From Deltaproteobacteria bacterium (lineage in GTDB: Bacteria; Desulfobacterota; DSM-4660; Desulfatiglandales; HGW-15), in the NCBI GenBank assembly GCA_016931115.1, contig JAFGFM010000014.1, positions 1 through 32,140 of the forward strand: a DNA stretch of 32,140 nucleotides, read 5' to 3'. The notes under the pieces were generated by a model. That model was given only the letters and a program-made list of their open reading frames with translations, had not been told where the DNA came from and made no database searches. Shown here piece by piece: positions 8,485 through 17,761 of this stretch. Each line of letters starts with the position of its first letter. Within the stretch, counting starts at the first letter, position 1. Both the position numbers and the translations under genes were made by a program.

Positions 8485-9198
8485 ATGATAAACGGAATGC
8501 TTGAATCTTCCAGGGGTTGCATGAAAGAAGAATTCAGGATGGATATTATATCCAGCAACCTATCAAATATTAATGTTATTGGTTTTAAAAAAGACAGGAT
8601 CTCCTTCCAGAGTATTCTTGATAAGACATCAATGTCAGCAAATGCACCTGCAAATGTAACAATAAGGCCTGATATGGAGCAGGGGGACCTTAATGGCACA
8701 GGAAATGAACTTGACATTGCCATTACAGGAAAAGGTTTTTTCAAGATCAGCACAGAAAACGGCATTAGATATACCAGGAAAGGTAATTTCACCCTTGATA
8801 CCAGCGGCATTCTTACAACACAGGGTGGTGAAAAGGTCATGGGCAAATCCGGCCCCATAACAATAACAGGCAAAAACATAAGTATTGACAGAAAAGGTAA
8901 TATCCAGACCGATGATGGCATATTGGGTCAGCTGGATGTTGTGGATTTCGAAAATTACAGGGGGCTCATCAAGGAGGGAAAAACCCTTTTTGCAAACCAG
9001 ACGGATGAACCTGAAATTGATATCCCGACTGAAACTGCTATATCACAGGGATACACAGAACTCTCAAATGTTAATGCAGCTGATGAAATGGTCAACATGA
9101 TTCATGCCATGAGGGCATTTGAATCATACCAGAAGGCTATGAGGGCTATTGATGATCTGAACAACCAGGCCATAAACCAGGTTGGCAGATTAAGATAA
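8485..9198 (+). CDS. flgF: Flagellar proximal-rod protein FlgF
   Basis: A 237-residue flagellar rod/hook family protein. The N-terminal rod signature SSNLSNINVIGFKK and the C-terminal LSNVNAADEMVNMIHAMRAFESYQKAM helix are the paired coiled-coil ends that pack in the rod. It is shorter than flgG and the first of the pair, so FlgF is the best call; some annotations would say FlgG-like. The start at 8485 is chosen because GGAGGC lies 5-6 nt upstream and the sigma-54 start site lies at about 8456; the longer frame from 8398 begins upstream of the promoter. Confidence 0.9.
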   Translation: MINGMLESSRGCMKEEFRMDIISSNLSNINVIGFKKDRISFQSILDKTSMSANAPANVTIRPDMEQGDLNGTGNELDIAITGKGFFKISTENGIRYTRKGNFTLDTSGILTTQGGEKVMGKSGPITITGKNISIDRKGNIQTDDGILGQLDVVDFENYRGLIKEGKTLFANQTDEPEIDIPTETAISQGYTELSNVNAADEMVNMIHAMRAFESYQKAMRAIDDLNNQAINQVGRLR

Positions 9199-9228
9199 TA
9201 TTGTAAACAAGGAACAAGGAGAAAAGAA

Positions 9229-10014
9229 ATGATAAGAAGCCTTTGGACAGCCGCATCAGGCATGTCAGCCCAGAAACTGAATATGGATGTGATCGCACAG
9301 AATCTTGCTAACGTAAATACAAGCGGGTTCAAGAAAAGCCGTGCGGATTTTGAAGACCTCCTGTATCAGAATATGAAGTCACCGGGGGCTGATACAAGTT
9401 CAGGCGGGCAGATACCTACAGGCATCCAGATAGGTATGGGCACAAGGCCTGTATCAGTACAGAAGATATTCACCCAGGGTGATTTCCAGCAGACAGGCAA
9501 TAAACTGGATATGGCCATTGAGGGGGATGGATTTTTCAAGGTAATAAGTAATGGCGAAGAGGTCTATACCAGGGCCGGCTCTTTTAAACTGGACAATGAA
9601 GGATACATTGTAACCTCACAGGGAGACAGGCTTCAGCCGGAGATTTCCATACCGCCAACTGTCACGGAAATAACAATCGATGCAGGTGGTATGCTTTCAG
9701 CACTGGAAGAAGATGGTAACACTGTTGCTGCTTCCGGGCAGATTAACCTTTATAACTTCATCAACCCATCAGGCCTGAAAAGCCTTGGCGGTAATTATTA
9801 CAGCCCCACCCCTGCATCAGGAGATGTTACAGAGGGTACGCCCGGCGTAGATGGTCTTGGCGCAATTGTTCAGAATTCTCTTGAAATATCAAATGTTGAT
9901 GTTGTTGAAGAGATGGTGAATATGATCGCCTGTCAGCGCGCCTATGAAATATCATCAAAATCAATCAGGTCTGCTGATGACATGATGCAGATGGCTAACA
10001 ATATAAAGAGATAG
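9229..10014 (+). CDS. flgG: Flagellar distal-rod protein FlgG
   Basis: The 261-residue product has the N-terminal LWTAASGMSAQKLNMDVIAQNLANVNTSG-type rod motif and the C-terminal SNVDVVEEMVNMIACQRAYE helix. Between them lies the GDFQQTGNKLDMAIEGDGFF segment typical of FlgG. It polymerises into the distal rod that spans the periplasm through the P and L rings. AAGGAG lies about 8 nt before the ATG, 30 bp after flgF. Length equals the usual FlgG size. Confidence 0.95.
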   Translation: MIRSLWTAASGMSAQKLNMDVIAQNLANVNTSGFKKSRADFEDLLYQNMKSPGADTSSGGQIPTGIQIGMGTRPVSVQKIFTQGDFQQTGNKLDMAIEGDGFFKVISNGEEVYTRAGSFKLDNEGYIVTSQGDRLQPEISIPPTVTEITIDAGGMLSALEEDGNTVAASGQINLYNFINPSGLKSLGGNYYSPTPASGDVTEGTPGVDGLGAIVQNSLEISNVDVVEEMVNMIACQRAYEISSKSIRSADDMMQMANNIKR

Positions 10015-10024
10015 GACAAAGGCT

Positions 10025-10999
10025 ATGATGAGTAATACTTTCAAATCAGTCAAATATACCTTAACCCTGTTTGCAGCATGCATGCTTTTTTCATCCTTGT
10101 GTCTTTCACTTGAAATCAAAGTAAAGGATAAGGCGCTTGTTGATGGTGAAACAGTCTCCCTTGGTGACATTGCCACTTTTCAGCCCGCAGATGATATACG
10201 TGTTGACAGGTTAAGTGCAATCGAGATCTCAGTCTCCCCTGCCCCTGATACAATACGTAAGATTGAAAAAGATCTCATTATGTACAGGGTTGCCCATCAT
10301 ATTAACGGGGATAAGAATATTACCCTTAGCACACCTGAAAGTATTATTGTTGAAAGAGAATCACAGGTTATCTCAGGAAAAACACTTGAAAAGATATTCA
10401 CGGATTATGTGTTTGGAAACTCACCCTTTGATCAGGACGAGATAGTAATAGAGAAGATAAATACACCATCATCTATAGCATTCCCGAAGGGAAGGCTGGA
10501 TTGGGAAATATCAGAAAAACAGAACAATAGTAACTCAGGAAATATCTCGATTAACGTGGAATTTTATTTAGAAGGTGAACCACAGAGAAAAATAGTCCTC
10601 TCAGGCAGAGTCGGGATCATTAAAGAGGTTATAAAGGCGAACAGAAACATCAATAAAGGAGAGCTTATCTCATTAAAGGATATAACCCTTGTATCAGAAA
10701 AAGGTAAAAACAATAAAAACTCTATATCAAGTATTGAAGATGTGATCGGTAAAAGGGCAACCAGAAGAATCCAGGCAGATCAGGCTATCCAGAACGGTAT
10801 GGTAATGATGCCCCCTGCTATTGAAAAGGGCGCCCAGGTAATGATCAGGGCTGAAAATGAAGAACTTGTCATAACTGCCTCAGGAAAGGCGCTTGAAGAA
10901 GGAAGTGTTGGTGACCAGATAAGGGTAATGAATATAACAAGCGGTAAGGAAATAATAGCCACAGTAAAAAGAGCTAATCTTGTACAGGTCCAGTTCTGA
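10025..10999 (+). CDS. flgA: FlgA, P-ring assembly chaperone
   Basis: The 324-residue protein has an N-terminal signal segment (about residues 8-28) and a C-terminal SAF/ChapFlgA module. The region around IKEVIKANRNINKGELIS and the later VIGKRATRRIQADQAI are the typical SAF turns, and it ends in KRANLVQVQF. FlgA works in the periplasm to help FlgI assemble into the P ring. An N-terminal pre-domain makes it longer than the enteric protein, as is usual in deltaproteobacteria. Start is ATG 10025 or the adjacent ATG 10028. It lies between flgG and flgH, a normal order for this group. Confidence 0.9.
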   Translation: MMSNTFKSVKYTLTLFAACMLFSSLCLSLEIKVKDKALVDGETVSLGDIATFQPADDIRVDRLSAIEISVSPAPDTIRKIEKDLIMYRVAHHINGDKNITLSTPESIIVERESQVISGKTLEKIFTDYVFGNSPFDQDEIVIEKINTPSSIAFPKGRLDWEISEKQNNSNSGNISINVEFYLEGEPQRKIVLSGRVGIIKEVIKANRNINKGELISLKDITLVSEKGKNNKNSISSIEDVIGKRATRRIQADQAIQNGMVMMPPAIEKGAQVMIRAENEELVITASGKALEEGSVGDQIRVMNITSGKEIIATVKRANLVQVQF

Positions 11000-11037
11000 A
11001 AAAGATAAACAGGGAATAATTTCCCGGGAGTTTTAAA

Positions 11038-11778
11038 ATGATAAAAGCAATTAATATAATAACTATCCTCTGCCTCGCAGCAGTTACAGGCTGCGCCGCA
11101 AAACAACCTCAGAGGCAGACCATGATGCCGGTTACAATGCCTTCTGTAAACGCTGTGGCTTTTGAGAGGGATATTAATAAAAGAGACCCGGAATCACTGG
11201 CCGGCATTTTTTCAGAAGAGGTGTCAAGGGATTTTTATCAGGACCTTAGGGCCTATAAAGTTGGAGACCTTGTAACAATAAATATTGTCGAGACTTCCAA
11301 TGCAAGCAAATCAGCCTCAACACAGACAGGCAGAAACTCATCCATTGATGCAGGTATTCAGAATATGCTGGGATGGGAAGGAAAAATTAAAAACCTCACT
11401 TCATTTGGAAACAGTGATGCAAGAAATGCATTTAACAGTTCAAGCATGCTGAAGGGTTCTCTTACCAACAGTTTCAATGGTTCAGGGCAGACTTCAAGGG
11501 GTGACAGCATGACTGCATCCATAACCGCCAAGGTTATTGATGTAAAACCAAACGGAAATCTGCTTATTGAAGGGATAAGGGAGATACGGGTCAACAGTGA
11601 AACACAGATTATTATTCTTTCCGGTTTCATCAGACCTGTTGATATATCACCGGATAATACTGTTCTTTCAAGTTACATAGGGGAGGCAAAGATCGAGTAT
11701 CTTGGGACCGGGGCAATAAGCGATAAACAGCGTCCAGGCTGGCTTACAAGGGCAGCAGACATTGTATGGCCCTTTTAA
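11038..11778 (+). CDS. flgH: FlgH, flagellar L-ring lipoprotein
   Basis: A 246-residue outer-membrane lipoprotein: the signal peptide ends in a good lipobox (AVTGCAA, Cys at about 19). The FlgH core includes YKVGDLVTINIVE, the SMTASITAKVIDVKPNGNLLIEG region and a conserved end (IEYLGTGAISDKQRPGWLTR). It forms the outer-membrane bushing around the rod. CGGGAG lies about 8 nt upstream of the ATG. flgI starts 11 bp after the stop. Confidence 0.95.
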   Translation: MIKAINIITILCLAAVTGCAAKQPQRQTMMPVTMPSVNAVAFERDINKRDPESLAGIFSEEVSRDFYQDLRAYKVGDLVTINIVETSNASKSASTQTGRNSSIDAGIQNMLGWEGKIKNLTSFGNSDARNAFNSSSMLKGSLTNSFNGSGQTSRGDSMTASITAKVIDVKPNGNLLIEGIREIRVNSETQIIILSGFIRPVDISPDNTVLSSYIGEAKIEYLGTGAISDKQRPGWLTRAADIVWPF

Positions 11779-11789
11779 TGGAGGCAACG

Positions 11790-12914
11790 ATGAAACGAGT
11801 TAATAATAACAGATATACAAAACTGATTATCCTTACAATCCTTTTTATTTCAGGTTATGCAACATGCGCTTCAGGGGCAAGGATAAAGGATATTGCATCT
11901 TTTAAGGGTGTAAGAAGCAACCAGCTTGTAGGCTACGGGCTTGTAATAGGCCTGAACGGTACAGGAGACGGCAATTCAACACAGTTTACAACACAAACCC
12001 TTGCAAACATGATGGAACGTCTTGGAATCCATACCCTGGCTGAAAAAATCAAGGTAGACAATGTAGCGGGTGTTATTGTTACTGCAAATCTTCCTCCCTT
12101 TTCAAAAAAGGGGAGCACACTCGATGTGCTTGTGTCGTCAATCGGTGATGCAACAAGCCTTCATGGCGGCACACTTGTAATGACACCCCTTAAGGGCGCT
12201 GATAACAATATATATGCAGTAGCACAGGGTGCACTGCTGGTCGGAGGTTTTGCCTCTTCAGGTGGGGCAGGCGGCGGTGTCCAGAAAAATCATCCAACAG
12301 TGGCCAGGATTCCCGGTGGAGCCATGATTGAAAGGGAGTTGGCCTTTGATTTCAATGCACTGACCGATATAACCATAGCCCTTGACCGTCCGGATTTTAC
12401 AACCGCACTCAGGATGTCTGATGCCATTAATAATACACTCGGGGTTAAAAATGCTATCCCTGTGGATGCCGGCACTGTAAAGATTAAGATACCTGAGACA
12501 TATGCCGGAAATCATGTCACCCTGGTCTCTTCACTTGAACAGATAGAAATTCAGCCTGATATGGAGGCAAGAATCGTTCTTTCTGAAAGGACAGGCACGG
12601 TTATAATGGGTGAAAAGGCAATGATCTCACCGATCGCTATAGCACATGGAAACCTGAGTGTCGAGATCAAGGAAAAAAAGGATGTAAGTCAGCCTGCGCC
12701 ATTTTCAGATGGTGAAACGGTTGTTACACCGGATACCGAGGTGAATGTAACAGAAGAAAATAACAAGCTCCTGCTGGTGAGCCCTGAAAAGGCTGATATC
12801 GGAAGTGTGGTAAAGGCGTTGAATGCAATAGGCGTTTCTCCAAGAGACCTTATAACAGTATTCCAGGCCATAAAGGCAAGCGGTGCCTTACAGGCTGAAC
12901 TTGAGATTATTTAG
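11790..12914 (+). CDS. flgI: FlgI, flagellar P-ring protein
   Basis: A 374-residue periplasmic protein with a signal peptide to about residue 32, followed by the highly conserved ARIKDIASFKGVRSNQLVGYGLVIGLNGTGD. Also present are the PFSKKGSTLDVLVSSIGDA block and the C-terminal LNAIGVSPRDLITVFQAIKASGALQAEL. It forms the P ring in the peptidoglycan layer. The start at 11790 is set by GGAGGCAACG just upstream; an earlier in-frame start would overlap the flgH end and spoil the signal peptide. Confidence 0.95.
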   Translation: MKRVNNNRYTKLIILTILFISGYATCASGARIKDIASFKGVRSNQLVGYGLVIGLNGTGDGNSTQFTTQTLANMMERLGIHTLAEKIKVDNVAGVIVTANLPPFSKKGSTLDVLVSSIGDATSLHGGTLVMTPLKGADNNIYAVAQGALLVGGFASSGGAGGGVQKNHPTVARIPGGAMIERELAFDFNALTDITIALDRPDFTTALRMSDAINNTLGVKNAIPVDAGTVKIKIPETYAGNHVTLVSSLEQIEIQPDMEARIVLSERTGTVIMGEKAMISPIAIAHGNLSVEIKEKKDVSQPAPFSDGETVVTPDTEVNVTEENNKLLLVSPEKADIGSVVKALNAIGVSPRDLITVFQAIKASGALQAELEII

Positions 12915-12955
12915 GATTTTTTAAAAATGAGGCCATCACAGGGGGCATCCAGTTA

Positions 12956-13693
12956 ATGAAAGATATATCCATAAAATCATCAGATCAGCCTTCAGCAATA
13001 AAAACTGCTGATCAAAAAGATGCCAAACTGAAAAAGGCCTGCGTTGATTTTGAGGCTGTATTTACATATGAGATGCTTAAAAGCATGAGAAAAAGCATAG
13101 AGAAGGGTGATCTTTTTCATGGCGGCCAGGCAGAGGAGATATATGAATCCATGCTGGATCAGGAGCTCTCACAAAATATTGCTGGAAAAAGTAGCAACAG
13201 CATCAGCGAGATATTATATAACCAGTTAAAAAATATCCATCAATTGACCGAACAGGCAGAAACTGCAGATACTCCCGTCAGTACCAGCAAGGCCGGGGAA
13301 ACCGGCACACATCCCGAATGGCCCCTTAATGGAAGGATATCCTCATCATTTGGATGGAGAAATGATCCTTTTACAGGGAAAAGAAAATTCCATGCAGGAA
13401 TGGACCTGGCTGCAAAGGAAGGTACTGATATCAAAGCTGTTATGGCTGGCAGGGTGCAGATGGTGGATGATCAGAAGGGATATGGCAAGTTAGTGGTACT
13501 TGATCATGGTGAAGGGTATACAACACTCTATGCCCATAACAGTGATATTACTGTAAAGAGCGGTGACTGGGTACAAAAAGGTTCAACCATCGCGAAGGTA
13601 GGCTCAACAGGCAGAAGCACAGGACCGCATCTTCACTTTGAGGTAAGAAAAGACGGGCAAAGGCTTGATCCTGAAAAATTCTTTAAAATTTAA
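12956..13693 (+). CDS. flgJ: FlgJ-type rod-binding protein fused to an M23 peptidase
   Basis: The 245-residue protein has two parts. Residues about 25-95 are the FlgJ N-terminal rod-capping domain (CVDFEAVFTYEMLKSMR, then GGQAEEIYESMLDQELSQ). Residues about 121-245 are an M23/LytM endopeptidase with all zinc and catalytic residues: H146-x3-D150, H194 in YAHNS and H225-x-H227 in HLHFEV. A low-complexity linker (about 100-120) joins them. In enterics FlgJ carries a glucosaminidase instead, so this version should cut peptide crosslinks while capping the rod. There is no signal peptide; export is probably through the flagellar apparatus. AGGGGG lies about 10 nt upstream. Confidence 0.88.
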   Translation: MKDISIKSSDQPSAIKTADQKDAKLKKACVDFEAVFTYEMLKSMRKSIEKGDLFHGGQAEEIYESMLDQELSQNIAGKSSNSISEILYNQLKNIHQLTEQAETADTPVSTSKAGETGTHPEWPLNGRISSSFGWRNDPFTGKRKFHAGMDLAAKEGTDIKAVMAGRVQMVDDQKGYGKLVVLDHGEGYTTLYAHNSDITVKSGDWVQKGSTIAKVGSTGRSTGPHLHFEVRKDGQRLDPEKFFKI

Positions 13694-13766
13694 GGTTAAT
13701 GGCCCCGATTTAAAGGATATTTCAGTATTTGCATTCTTGTACCGATATAAAAGAAAAAGGAGTAAC

Positions 13767-14222
13767 ATGGAAAAGGATATTAACAGACTGAAAAATCTAT
13801 ACCTTAAAAGGGTATCACTATATGAAGAGCTGCTTGGTTGCATAAAAAGGGAGAGCGATAACCTTATTAACCAGGACATTAAGGGTATATGGTCATCCCT
13901 GGATGAGAAAAAGGAGATTTTAGAGGCTATAGAAGAAAATAACAGGAGCTTTCCTGAAAATTATACAACGAGCCCTGTACCTGCAGATATTTCAAGAAAT
14001 GACAAAGATTCAATAATGAGTTTCAAGAAAAAACTCATGAATTTAAAACAGGAAATCGGTACAAGAATCAATGAAAATATATCATTTATCAATGATACGC
14101 TTACTTTTATAAATGATGTGTTCAACACCATCACAAATACCGATAAAAAACCTGATATATATGGACGGGACCTTAAAAAAAGAAATGGAACCTCTAACCT
14201 TATTTATCATAACGAGGTTTAA
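13767..14222 (+). CDS. flgN: FlgN-like chaperone for FlgK/FlgL
   Basis: A 151-residue, charged, almost wholly helical protein immediately upstream of flgK, as expected for FlgN. The KNLYLKRVSLYEELLGCIKRESDNLINQDI region matches the leading helices of the family, which bind hook-junction proteins in the cytoplasm before export. The start at 13767 is set by AAAAGGAG about 5 nt upstream; the longer frame from 13665 would overlap flgJ. Sequence conservation in FlgN is low, so the call leans on position and helix pattern. flgK begins 2 nt after its stop. Confidence 0.75.
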   Translation: MEKDINRLKNLYLKRVSLYEELLGCIKRESDNLINQDIKGIWSSLDEKKEILEAIEENNRSFPENYTTSPVPADISRNDKDSIMSFKKKLMNLKQEIGTRINENISFINDTLTFINDVFNTITNTDKKPDIYGRDLKKRNGTSNLIYHNEV

Positions 14223-14224
14223 AA

Positions 14225-15979
14225 ATGAGTGGAATTGGTCTTGTACTTAATCTGGCAAAGGACGCCATACTTACACAGCAATATGCTATTGATGTGATTT
14301 CTCATAATATTGCCAATGTGAGCACTGAAGGGTATGCAAGACAGGTCCCTATGCTTGAGGCTCAGGACGCTGCACCCTATGGGGGCCATTTGTTCGGCAG
14401 GGGTGTAAAACTGAGCGATATTCAGAGCGTGACAAACGCATTCATAGAAAGACGTTTGCAGTCATCAACAAGCAATCTCTCCATGATGACAGAAAAAGAG
14501 ACATACATGAATATCATGGAGACTATCTTTACTGAAAATTCAAGCAACAGTATAAGCAATCAGTTCAGCGAATTCTGGAATGCCCTTAATGACCTGAATA
14601 ACAACCCTTCAGGAATACCCGAAAGAAATATGCTTACAGAATATGCATCTCTTCTTGCCCAGAGTTTTCAGGATACAAGCAGTGACCTTCTAAACCTGAG
14701 TAAAGAGGTTAACAATTCGATAGAGGTAAGCATAAACTCCATAAATGAGGTACTTGATCAGATAGCAGATGCAAATAAGCAGATACAGCTGGTAAAGATT
14801 ACAGGGAGTCCAAATGACCTGATAGATAAAAGGAATCTCCTTGTAAAAGAGCTTTCAGAGTATATGGATATCAATACCTATGAATATGAAGATGGAACCA
14901 TTACGGTTAGCAGCAATAAGGGTTTTATGCTGGTCAACAAGCAGTCATCATACCACCTTGACTTTAATGGGACAGATATTACATGGTCAACCAATTCAAG
15001 CCCTATTACTAATGAAATCAATGGAGGCAAGCTTGGCGGATGGCTCGATATAAGGGATGAGATAATCCCGAAGTTCAAGTCTGACCTTGATGAACTGGCA
15101 AAATCAACCATATGGGAGGTGAACAAGCTTCACAGCCAGGGAGTGGGCCTTACCGGATTTACATCTGTCACAGGCACTTATGATGTGGATGATTCAACTT
15201 CAGCATTGGGCATCCCTGCATCAGGTCTGGATTATTATGACAGGATTCAGGACGGGAGCTTCAAAATCTACTTATATAATGCTGACGGCGATTATATGGG
15301 AGATACCACAATAACTATTGACGCAGACACTACCTCCCTTGATGACCTCGCAACTACATTAAGCGCGCTCACAATAGGAGGAGAAGATGCATTAAATTCA
15401 ACAATCACGAACGACTCCTTGAATATAGAGATAGACTCTTCAACCCACTCAGGATACACCTTTGCCTTTTCAGATGACAGCAGTAATATCCTTGCAGCGC
15501 TCGGTATAAACACATTTTTTACCTCTTCCAATGCCAGGGATATGGGAATAAACGATATGATCATTGCCGACAAAAACTTTATTGCAGCAGGCACAATCAG
15601 CAATGACGAAATTTATCCCGGAGACAACACTAACTCCCTTAAACTGGCAAATCTCCAGTATGAAAATGTATCTGTAAAAAAATGGGTTTATTCGCGGGGT
15701 GAGAGCCCAACCTCAATTGATGTTACAAATATTACACTGGATAATTATTTTCACCAGATGGTAGGCTCAATAGGGATAGAGAGCCAGAGCGTTCAGCGCG
15801 AAAAGAGCTATACAGAGGCAATACAGGAAGAGATGAAGGCAACAAGGGACAATATATCCGCTGTTTCTCTGGATGAAGAGATGACTAACCTGATCAAGTA
15901 TCAGCATGCCTACATGGCTGCTGCCAAATTAATAACGACCGCACAGGAGATGCTTGATGAGATTCTCCAGACGGTATAG
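14225..15979 (+). CDS. flgK: FlgK, hook-filament junction protein 1
   Basis: A 584-residue hook-associated protein. The N-terminal VISHNIANVSTEGYARQVP and the C-terminal SLDEEMTNLIKYQHAYMAAAKLITTAQEMLDEIL helices form the axial coiled coil. The middle (about 330-480) is a variable outer domain rich in Asp, Ser and Thr. It forms the first junction layer between hook and filament. The stop of flgN is 2 nt upstream and a weak GAGGT SD precedes the ATG, so translation is probably coupled. Confidence 0.95.
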   Translation: MSGIGLVLNLAKDAILTQQYAIDVISHNIANVSTEGYARQVPMLEAQDAAPYGGHLFGRGVKLSDIQSVTNAFIERRLQSSTSNLSMMTEKETYMNIMETIFTENSSNSISNQFSEFWNALNDLNNNPSGIPERNMLTEYASLLAQSFQDTSSDLLNLSKEVNNSIEVSINSINEVLDQIADANKQIQLVKITGSPNDLIDKRNLLVKELSEYMDINTYEYEDGTITVSSNKGFMLVNKQSSYHLDFNGTDITWSTNSSPITNEINGGKLGGWLDIRDEIIPKFKSDLDELAKSTIWEVNKLHSQGVGLTGFTSVTGTYDVDDSTSALGIPASGLDYYDRIQDGSFKIYLYNADGDYMGDTTITIDADTTSLDDLATTLSALTIGGEDALNSTITNDSLNIEIDSSTHSGYTFAFSDDSSNILAALGINTFFTSSNARDMGINDMIIADKNFIAAGTISNDEIYPGDNTNSLKLANLQYENVSVKKWVYSRGESPTSIDVTNITLDNYFHQMVGSIGIESQSVQREKSYTEAIQEEMKATRDNISAVSLDEEMTNLIKYQHAYMAAAKLITTAQEMLDEILQTV

Positions 15980-15992
15980 GTAAAGGTGTAAC

Positions 15993-16889
15993 ATGAGAGT
16001 AGCCAATAAAACTATTTATGACGGCACCATAAGGAACCTCGGCATGACCTCATCAGGAATGGTCGATGCGAATGAAACTGTATCAACCACAAAAAGGATA
16101 AATAACCTTTCCGATGACCCTGTAGGCCTTGTTGCTGTGCTGGGACTGAGATCATCTTTGTCCAATCTCAATCAAATGGAAAGAAATATCTCCATGGGAA
16201 GTTCATGGCTCAAGGCATCTGAATCTGCGCTTACACAGGTAAATAATATACTCTCATCCACAAAAGAACTTACTGTTGCAATGAGCAGCGGAAATACCAA
16301 TGCATCCCAGAGAGCGAATAATGTGGATCTAGTTGACGGTTATCTTAAAGAGATCATCTCTCTTTCAAACAGCTCCACCGGAGGAAGGTACATTTTCGGA
16401 GGCACAAATACAGATACAATACCGTTTGATTTTGATGCTTCTGGCACACAGGTGACATATGCCGGAAATGATACTGCATTTTCAATAAACATCGGCAAGG
16501 ACTCGGTTGTTCCGGTTGGGAGAGACGGCGAGGATGTATTTGGCGAAAACTGGGATGATTCAAATATATTCAAGACCTTAATGGACCTAAAGACAAGCCT
16601 TGGGAGCAATGATATAGCCGGCATTCAGGGTGCAATGACGAAACTTGATGCACATATAAAAAGCGTTAGTGGTACCATTTCAGATATAGGCGGTAAAACA
16701 ATAAGGCTTAATGTAAAACAAGAGGTAGTAACGGATCTCAAACTCACAGATACTGAAAGGATGTCAGAACTTGAAGATGCTGATCTTGCAGCGGCAGTTA
16801 TCAATCTGAAGTCAAAGGAGCTGGCATACAATGCGGCACTCTCTTCATCAGCAAAACTGATGGAGTTGAGCCTGGTTAACTTTGTCTAG
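15993..16889 (+). CDS. flgL: FlgL, hook-filament junction protein 2
   Basis: The 298-residue protein has flagellin-like ends: N-terminal KRINNLSDDPVGLVAVLGLRS and C-terminal DLAAAVINLKSKELAYNAALSSSAKLMELSLVNF. The inner GGRYIFGGTNTDTIPF motif is typical of FlgL. It forms the second junction layer on which the filament cap and flagellin assemble. AAAGGTG lies about 6 nt before the ATG, 13 bp after flgK. Length is normal. Confidence 0.95.
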   Translation: MRVANKTIYDGTIRNLGMTSSGMVDANETVSTTKRINNLSDDPVGLVAVLGLRSSLSNLNQMERNISMGSSWLKASESALTQVNNILSSTKELTVAMSSGNTNASQRANNVDLVDGYLKEIISLSNSSTGGRYIFGGTNTDTIPFDFDASGTQVTYAGNDTAFSINIGKDSVVPVGRDGEDVFGENWDDSNIFKTLMDLKTSLGSNDIAGIQGAMTKLDAHIKSVSGTISDIGGKTIRLNVKQEVVTDLKLTDTERMSELEDADLAAAVINLKSKELAYNAALSSSAKLMELSLVNFV

Positions 16890-16967
16890 CTGCATTCTCA
16901 GGTATCTGAGTTCTTAATTGCGAGGATGAGAAGATAATCAATATTTCTGGAGCCATGGAGGGTACCA
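16890..16967 (+). promoter_or_regulatory. csrA leader with GGA motifs and a small hairpin
   Basis: The 78-nt gap between flgL and csrA holds a 5-bp hairpin (CTCAG-GTAT-CTGAG, 16897-16910). Three GGA motifs follow: GCGAGGATGAG near 16919-16930, TCTGGAGCC and ATGGAGGG. The last is also the csrA SD and lies within a CTGG/CCAG-closed segment (16947-16968). CsrA binds ANGGA motifs over SD sites, so autoregulation is plausible. This is inferred from motif placement only. Confidence 0.45.
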
Positions 16968-17207
16968 GTGCTTGTACTAACAAGAAAAGTAGATGAAAGT
17001 ATAACAATAGGACATTTTATCACCATATCGATCCTGGAGGTCAAAGGGAACCAGGTAAAACTGGGCATCAAGGCGCCAAAAGATGTCCATATAAACAGGA
17101 CCGAGATATATGAAAAGATCATGAGTGAAAATATAAAGGCATCACAGACAGAGATAGATCTGGATAAATTCCTTAACTCTATTGAAATAGGTGAAAAAGG
17201 AAAGTAA
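16968..17207 (+). CDS. csrA: CsrA, post-transcriptional regulator
   Basis: A 79-residue CsrA/RsmA homologue starting at GTG, with the signature [15 protein letters not shown], then [27 protein letters not shown]. The RNA-binding Arg and the basic strands are present. CsrA dimers bind GGA hairpins at ribosome sites and, in flagellated bacteria, repress flagellin translation. GGAGGGT lies 4 nt upstream. Its TAA overlaps the fliW ATG by one base, so the regulator and its protein antagonist are translationally coupled. Confidence 0.95.
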   Translation: MLVLTRKVDESITIGHFITISILEVKGNQVKLGIKAPKDVHINRTEIYEKIMSENIKASQTEIDLDKFLNSIEIGEKGK

Positions 17208-17644
17208 TGAATATTAAAACTTCAAGATTTGGCGATATAGAAATTGATAAGGGCAGGGTTATCCAGTTCACTGAAGGCCTGATTGGATTTCCTGATGAGA
17301 GGGAATATATAGTCATGGAACATAGGAGTGATTCCCCGTTCATGTGGCTCCAAGCTGTAGGCAACCCGGATCTGGCCTTTGTTATAATGAATCCTTTTCA
17401 GGTCTTTCCTGAATACCTGAAGGATATCTCTCAGGAAGAAGAAAATGCCCTGAAACCGGATAATAATGAAACAGTAATGATATTTGCGATTGTCACTATA
17501 CCTAATGGAAAACCAGAAGAATCAACGTTGAACCTGATGGGGCCAGTTGTAATAGACCCTGTTACTAATAAAGGCAAACAGATAATCCTGGCAAATTCGG
17601 GATACAGTCACAGGCACCCGATCACCTTTAAAGCTAACAGGTAA
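17207..17644 (+). CDS. fliW: FliW, CsrA antagonist and flagellar assembly factor
   Basis: A 145-residue FliW protein: the N-terminal KTSRFGDIEIDKGRVIQFTEGLIGFPDEREY is diagnostic, followed by PFMWLQAVGNPDLAFVIMNPF. FliW binds either flagellin or CsrA. When flagellin has been exported, FliW is free to sequester CsrA and flagellin translation resumes. Overlap with csrA by 1 nt shows direct coupling. The flagellin gene itself is not in the window. Confidence 0.95.
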   Translation: MNIKTSRFGDIEIDKGRVIQFTEGLIGFPDEREYIVMEHRSDSPFMWLQAVGNPDLAFVIMNPFQVFPEYLKDISQEEENALKPDNNETVMIFAIVTIPNGKPEESTLNLMGPVVIDPVTNKGKQIILANSGYSHRHPITFKANR

Positions 17645-17761
17645 GAGGATATTTTTATCATTTTTTTTTATGATTAAAGTAATAATTACTGCATAATATC
17701 CTTGAAAAAATAGTTCTTACGTATTATATTTTGCATTACTTTTCTTATTCAGGGTTCAGTA

